A stretch of 8,292 nt of DNA from Planctomycetota bacterium. Its GTDB lineage: Bacteria > Planctomycetota > SBBH01 > JACQRN01. The notes beneath the pieces were generated by a model. It made no database searches. It was not told where the DNA came from and worked only from the letters and a program-made list of their open reading frames with translations. The stretch lies in contig JACQRN010000277.1 of the NCBI GenBank assembly GCA_016206515.1, positions 1 to 8,292 of the forward strand, given 5' to 3'. The position numbers were made by a program, and so were the translations under genes. Positions within the stretch are counted from its first letter, which is position 1. The number at the start of each line of letters is the position of its first letter. This document shows positions 6,031-8,292 of this stretch, piece by piece.

Positions 6031-6058
6031 TCCTGTCTCCTGACTCCTGTCTCCTCGT
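6031..6058 (-). repeat. Heptanucleotide repeat array B
   Basis: On the + strand the units read TCCTGTC, TCCTGAC, TCCTGTC and a degenerate TCCTCGT, the complement of array A. Read with htrA on the - strand, the purine-rich units lie just after its stop codon. It is the right arm of the inverted repeat. Confidence 0.82.
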
Positions 6059-6062
6059 TCCT

Positions 6063-7529
6063 TCAGCGATAGGAGAAGAGAAGGTCCCTCGCCGCCCCCT
6101 CCTGCCACACCCGCAGGGCGAACCCGTCGCGGCGCAGGTTCAGCGCATCGCGCAGCGCCGCGATCGTCGCTACGCGCGTCCCGTTGACCGACACGACAAT
6201 CGCGCCGGGGCGGATCCCGTACCCTTCGGCGAGCCCCCCCTCCTTCACGGCGGTGACAAGCAGCCCAGGGGGCAGGTCCGAGGCAGGGTGCTCCGTGGAG
6301 ATTGCCGTGAGCGTCACCCCCAGGTTCTCGAGGGTCGTGCTCTCGCCGGTCGCCGCGGCAGCCACCTCGTCGCGGTCCCGGATCGTCGCGGTGAGGGTCC
6401 GCCGCTCGCCGTCGCGCACGACCACGATCGGGACGCTCCGACCCGGCGGGATCAGGGCGATCGCGTTGCGCAGCCCCTCCCACCCCCGGATCTCGCGTCC
6501 GTCGAATGAGGCGACGATGTCGCCGGGGGCGAGCCCCGCCCCGGCCGCCGGGGTCCCCGCCTGGACCGACTCGATCCCGGCGCCGGTGAGGGGGGCGAGC
6601 CCCGCGTGCGACGCCTCCTCCGGGGTCAGGTCGCGCCCCGTCACGCCGAGCCACCCGCGCCGGACCTCGCCATGTTCGAGGATCGACTCCAGGACGGCGC
6701 GCGCCATGTTGGAGGGGATCGCGAACCCGATCCCCTGGTACCCGCCGGAGCGGGAGGCGATCGCGGAGTTGATCGCGATCACACGCCCGCGCAGGTCGAC
6801 CAGCGGCCCCCCTGAATTTCCCGGGTTGATCGCCGCGTCGGTCTGCAGGAAGTCCTCGTACTCGGCGACCCCGACGTCCGAGCGTCCCTTCGCGCTGATG
6901 ATCCCGGCGGTGACCGTCTGGTCGAGCCCGAACGGGTTCCCGATCGCGACCACCCACTGTCCGACCTCAATCGCGTCGGAGTCCCCGAGCTGGGCGGCGG
7001 GGAGCCCGTCCGGCGCGCCGCGCAGGCGCAGGACCGCCAGGTCGCTTTTCGGATCGGCGCCCAGGCGCTCCGCCTCGAAGGTCCGGCGGTCGGCGAGCGT
7101 CACCTCGATCCGCGTGGCGCCCTGCACGACGTGGTTGTTCGTGAGGATCGTCCCGTTGCCGCGCACGATCACCCCCGAGCCGAGAGCGCGCCTCTCCTGA
7201 TCGCGCTGCGGGAATCGCCTCTCGAGGAATCTTCGGAACATCTCGTCATGGAAGAAGTCGTCGAAGAACGGGTCCGGCGCCATCCCCTCGCGGACGCGCT
7301 GGACCGTCGTGACATGGACCACGCACGGCGAGACGCGCCGCGAGGCGGCCACGAACGCCTTCGAGGATTCTTCGAGCGCCGCCAGGACACGGTCGAGATG
7401 CTCCGGCGTCTCCGTCGGAGCTCCCGCAGGCGTCCGGGCGGATTCGTCCGCCAGGAGGCGCAGATTGAGCGCCGAGGATGCCGTCAGTGCCGCGAGGACC
7501 AAGGCGAGGATCCAATGCGTCGTTTTCAT
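6063..7529 (-). CDS. htrA: HtrA/DegQ-type periplasmic serine protease with two PDZ domains
   Basis: An envelope protease of the S1C/Do family that degrades or holds misfolded proteins outside the inner membrane. From ATG 7529 it has 488 residues. An N-terminal hydrophobic segment (residues 5-24) is a signal peptide or anchor. The trypsin-like domain (about 55-280) has the full triad: His133 in TNNHVV, Asp163 in SDLAVL and Ser239 in NPGNSGGPL. The LA-loop region PDPFFDDFFHDEMFRRF precedes it. PDZ1 spans about 289-384 and PDZ2 about 402-484, the DegP/DegQ layout. ATG 7529 is preferred over ATG 7547 because GGAGGGAGGG sits 6 nt before it, whereas the upstream ATG has no such site. It is transcribed away from comM and towards the oxidase operon. 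Heptanucleotide arrays lie on both sides. No stress-sigma promoter could be recognised. Confidence 0.95.
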   Translation of the reverse strand: MKTTHWILALVLAALTASSALNLRLLADESARTPAGAPTETPEHLDRVLAALEESSKAFVAASRRVSPCVVHVTTVQRVREGMAPDPFFDDFFHDEMFRRFLERRFPQRDQERRALGSGVIVRGNGTILTNNHVVQGATRIEVTLADRRTFEAERLGADPKSDLAVLRLRGAPDGLPAAQLGDSDAIEVGQWVVAIGNPFGLDQTVTAGIISAKGRSDVGVAEYEDFLQTDAAINPGNSGGPLVDLRGRVIAINSAIASRSGGYQGIGFAIPSNMARAVLESILEHGEVRRGWLGVTGRDLTPEEASHAGLAPLTGAGIESVQAGTPAAGAGLAPGDIVASFDGREIRGWEGLRNAIALIPPGRSVPIVVVRDGERRTLTATIRDRDEVAAAATGESTTLENLGVTLTAISTEHPASDLPPGLLVTAVKEGGLAEGYGIRPGAIVVSVNGTRVATIAALRDALNLRRDGFALRVWQEGAARDLLFSYR

Positions 7530-7535
7530 CGCAAT

Positions 7536-7545
7536 CCCTCCCTCC
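7536..7545 (-). promoter_or_regulatory. Strong ribosome binding site of htrA
   Basis: On the - strand GGAGGGAGGG lies 6 nt before ATG 7529. It would fall inside the coding region if the upstream ATG at 7547 were used, so it decides the start in favour of 7529. Confidence 0.8.
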
Positions 7546-7590
7546 ATAAAACTAGCACCCGGGCTCTCGTTGTTCCACGGGCTGCCTCAC

Positions 7591-7625
7591 TCCTGTCTCC
7601 TGTCTCCTCTCTCCTGTCTCCTCCC
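7591..7625 (-). repeat. Heptanucleotide repeat array C between htrA and comM
   Basis: Five units on the + strand: TCCTGTC, TCCTGTC, TCCTCTC, TCCTGTC, TCCTCCC, the same 7-nt family as arrays A and B and in the orientation of B. It fills the middle of the 136-nt divergent gap (7530-7665), where the promoters of both genes are expected. A run of eight C follows at 7641-7648. No clear -35/-10 pair was found in either direction. Confidence 0.82.
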
Positions 7626-7665
7626 TCTCCCCAATTCTGTCCCCCCCCTCCCTTTCAATGTCGCG

Positions 7666-8292
7666 ATGCTCGCCCGGGTTTCCAGCGTCGGTCTGCGGGG
7701 GGTGGAGGGGGTCCCTCTCCAGGTCGAGGTGGACGTCGCCGGTGGGCTCCCCGGCGTCGTTCTCGTGGGGCTTGCCGACCGCGCGGTCCGCGAGAGCCGC
7801 GACCGGGTCCGGTCGGCGCTGCAGAACGCCGGGTACGAGCCGCCGCGCAGGAAGGTGACGGTCAACCTCGCCCCGTCCGACGTCCCGAAGGCGGGGACGG
7901 CGTATGACCTCCCGATCGCGATCGGATTCCTGGCGGCGAGCGGTCAGATCGAGGTCCGGTCGGGTCCCGAGGTCGCCTGGGCGGGCGAACTGTCGCTCGA
8001 CGGGAAGGTCCGTCCCGTGCGCGGGATTCTCCCGATGGCCGTCGCGGCGCGGCGCGGCGGCATCCGGACCCTCGTCGTGCCGGACGGGAACGTCCCGGAG
8101 GCGCTCGGGGTCGAGGGGCTCGCGGTGGCGGGGGTCGGGACGCTCGCCGAGGCGGCCGGGGTCGCCGCCGGGGCGACCGCTCCCCGCCGCGCGCCGGACG
8201 CGACGCCGCGTCGCCGGGGCGCGCTGTCCATGTCCGACTTCGGGGAGGTGCGCGGCCAGGCCGTGGCGAAGCGCGCCCTGACGATCGCCGCC
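7666..8292 (+). CDS. comM: ComM/YifB-type AAA+ ATPase (Mg-chelatase-like), N-terminal part
   Basis: The first 209 residues of the YifB/ComM family, cut by the window end. ComM is a helicase-like AAA+ protein that promotes branch migration during natural transformation in Gram-negative bacteria; YifB homologues exist widely in species not known to be competent. The start MLARVSSVGLRGVEGVPLQVEVDV is typical. The ChlI-like domain follows (about 20-142), with GLPGVVLVGLADRAVRESRDRVR, the block VTVNLAPSDVPKAGTAYDLPIAIGFL, and GELSLDGKVRPVRGILPMA. A variable basic linker (about 165-186) leads into DFGEVRGQAVAKRALTIAA, the beginning of the ATPase domain. Walker A and the C-terminal domain lie outside the window. 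No Shine-Dalgarno sequence is visible; the bases before the ATG are pyrimidine-rich, suggesting a leaderless or weakly initiated message. ATG 7666 fits the family start better than the out-of-frame ATG at 7658. Confidence 0.93.
   Translation, partial: MLARVSSVGLRGVEGVPLQVEVDVAGGLPGVVLVGLADRAVRESRDRVRSALQNAGYEPPRRKVTVNLAPSDVPKAGTAYDLPIAIGFLAASGQIEVRSGPEVAWAGELSLDGKVRPVRGILPMAVAARRGGIRTLVVPDGNVPEALGVEGLAVAGVGTLAEAAGVAAGATAPRRAPDATPRRRGALSMSDFGEVRGQAVAKRALTIAA

Larger units (their letters stand above)
5886..6055. repeat. Long inverted repeat across the convergent intergenic region
   Basis: Bases 5886-5911 pair with 6030-6055: of 26 positions, 24 are Watson-Crick and two are G-T (G-U in RNA). 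The loop is 118 nt. The left arm is in the end of the CPGC protein gene, and the right arm starts 8 nt beyond the htrA stop. Inside the loop are smaller stems (5946-5951/5955-5960, and alternatively 5955-5963/5986-5994) and two copies of CGGCATCCGG (5949-5958 and 5992-6001). Transcripts from either side would carry a purine-rich arm at their 3' end. It may act as a two-way terminator or mRNA stabiliser, or be a non-autonomous mobile palindrome. No T-tract follows either arm. Confidence 0.75.

Noticed and set aside
5839..7200. Open frames overlapping htrA on both strands (5839-6957 - strand, 6184-7200 + strand)
   Set aside because: They are shadow frames of htrA, which has the catalytic triad and two PDZ domains in one uninterrupted frame.
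7545..7547. ATG 7547 as the htrA start
   Set aside because: It lacks a ribosome site, while a strong one precedes ATG 7529; the longer start adds only EGGIA-type residues before a normal signal peptide.
5887..7625. CRISPR array
   Set aside because: The units are 7 nt, contiguous, without unique spacers, and no cas gene is nearby.
7530..7665. Sigma-70 promoter pair in the htrA-comM gap
   Set aside because: A TTGAAA-like hexamer on the - strand near 7653-7658 has no matching -10 element at proper spacing, and nothing better was seen.

Overview
The window is a very GC-rich stretch (third codon positions are almost always G or C) from a bacterium with an aerobic respiratory chain. It holds most of an aa3/caa3-type cytochrome c oxidase operon on the + strand, then an unrelated divergent pair: an HtrA/DegQ-type periplasmic protease on the - strand and a ComM/YifB-type AAA+ protein on the + strand. 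Gene order (coxI - ctaA - ctaB - coxIII - coxIV - ABC ATPase - ABC-2 permease - DUF420/CtaM - small CPGC protein), GTG-rich starts and the protein sequences suggest an Acidobacteriota-like or other deep-branching Gram-negative lineage. That assignment is an inference and cannot be settled from this window.

Region 1 (1-3536) is the oxidase core and its heme A supply: the C-terminal third of subunit I, heme A synthase (ctaA), heme O synthase (ctaB), subunit III and subunit IV. Genes abut or overlap (1-nt gap, ATGA overlap, 13-nt and 25-nt gaps), as expected for one transcript. The ctaA frame is broken at a run of nine G, and restoring one base rejoins a complete 302-residue protein. Subunit III carries a long His-rich hydrophilic insert between its third and fourth predicted helices. 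A five-codon leader ORF with a consensus Shine-Dalgarno sequence overlaps the start of subunit IV.

Region 2 (3537-5945) continues the operon with an ABC exporter (ATPase plus ABC-2 permease), a DUF420 protein of the CtaM/YozB oxidase-assembly family, and a small exported/membrane protein with a CPGC motif. The three junctions downstream of the ATPase are GTGA stop/start overlaps. The ATPase has no ATG, GTG or TTG start upstream of its Walker A region. It must start at a CTG directly after the subunit IV stop codon, or be made by reading through that in-frame TAG. Together these four genes look like a dedicated oxidase-maturation module, though the exporter's substrate is unknown.

Region 3 (5886-6062) is the convergent gap between the operon and htrA. 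Two arrays of a purine-rich heptanucleotide repeat in opposite orientation form a 26-position inverted repeat around smaller hairpins. A third array lies between htrA and comM, so htrA is bracketed by them.

Region 4 (6063-8292) has htrA (complete, catalytic His/Asp/Ser present, two PDZ domains) and the N-terminal 209 residues of comM/yifB, cut by the window end. No tRNA, rRNA, CRISPR array, insertion sequence or convincing sigma-70 promoter was seen, and no gene-free stretch exceeds about 140 bases.
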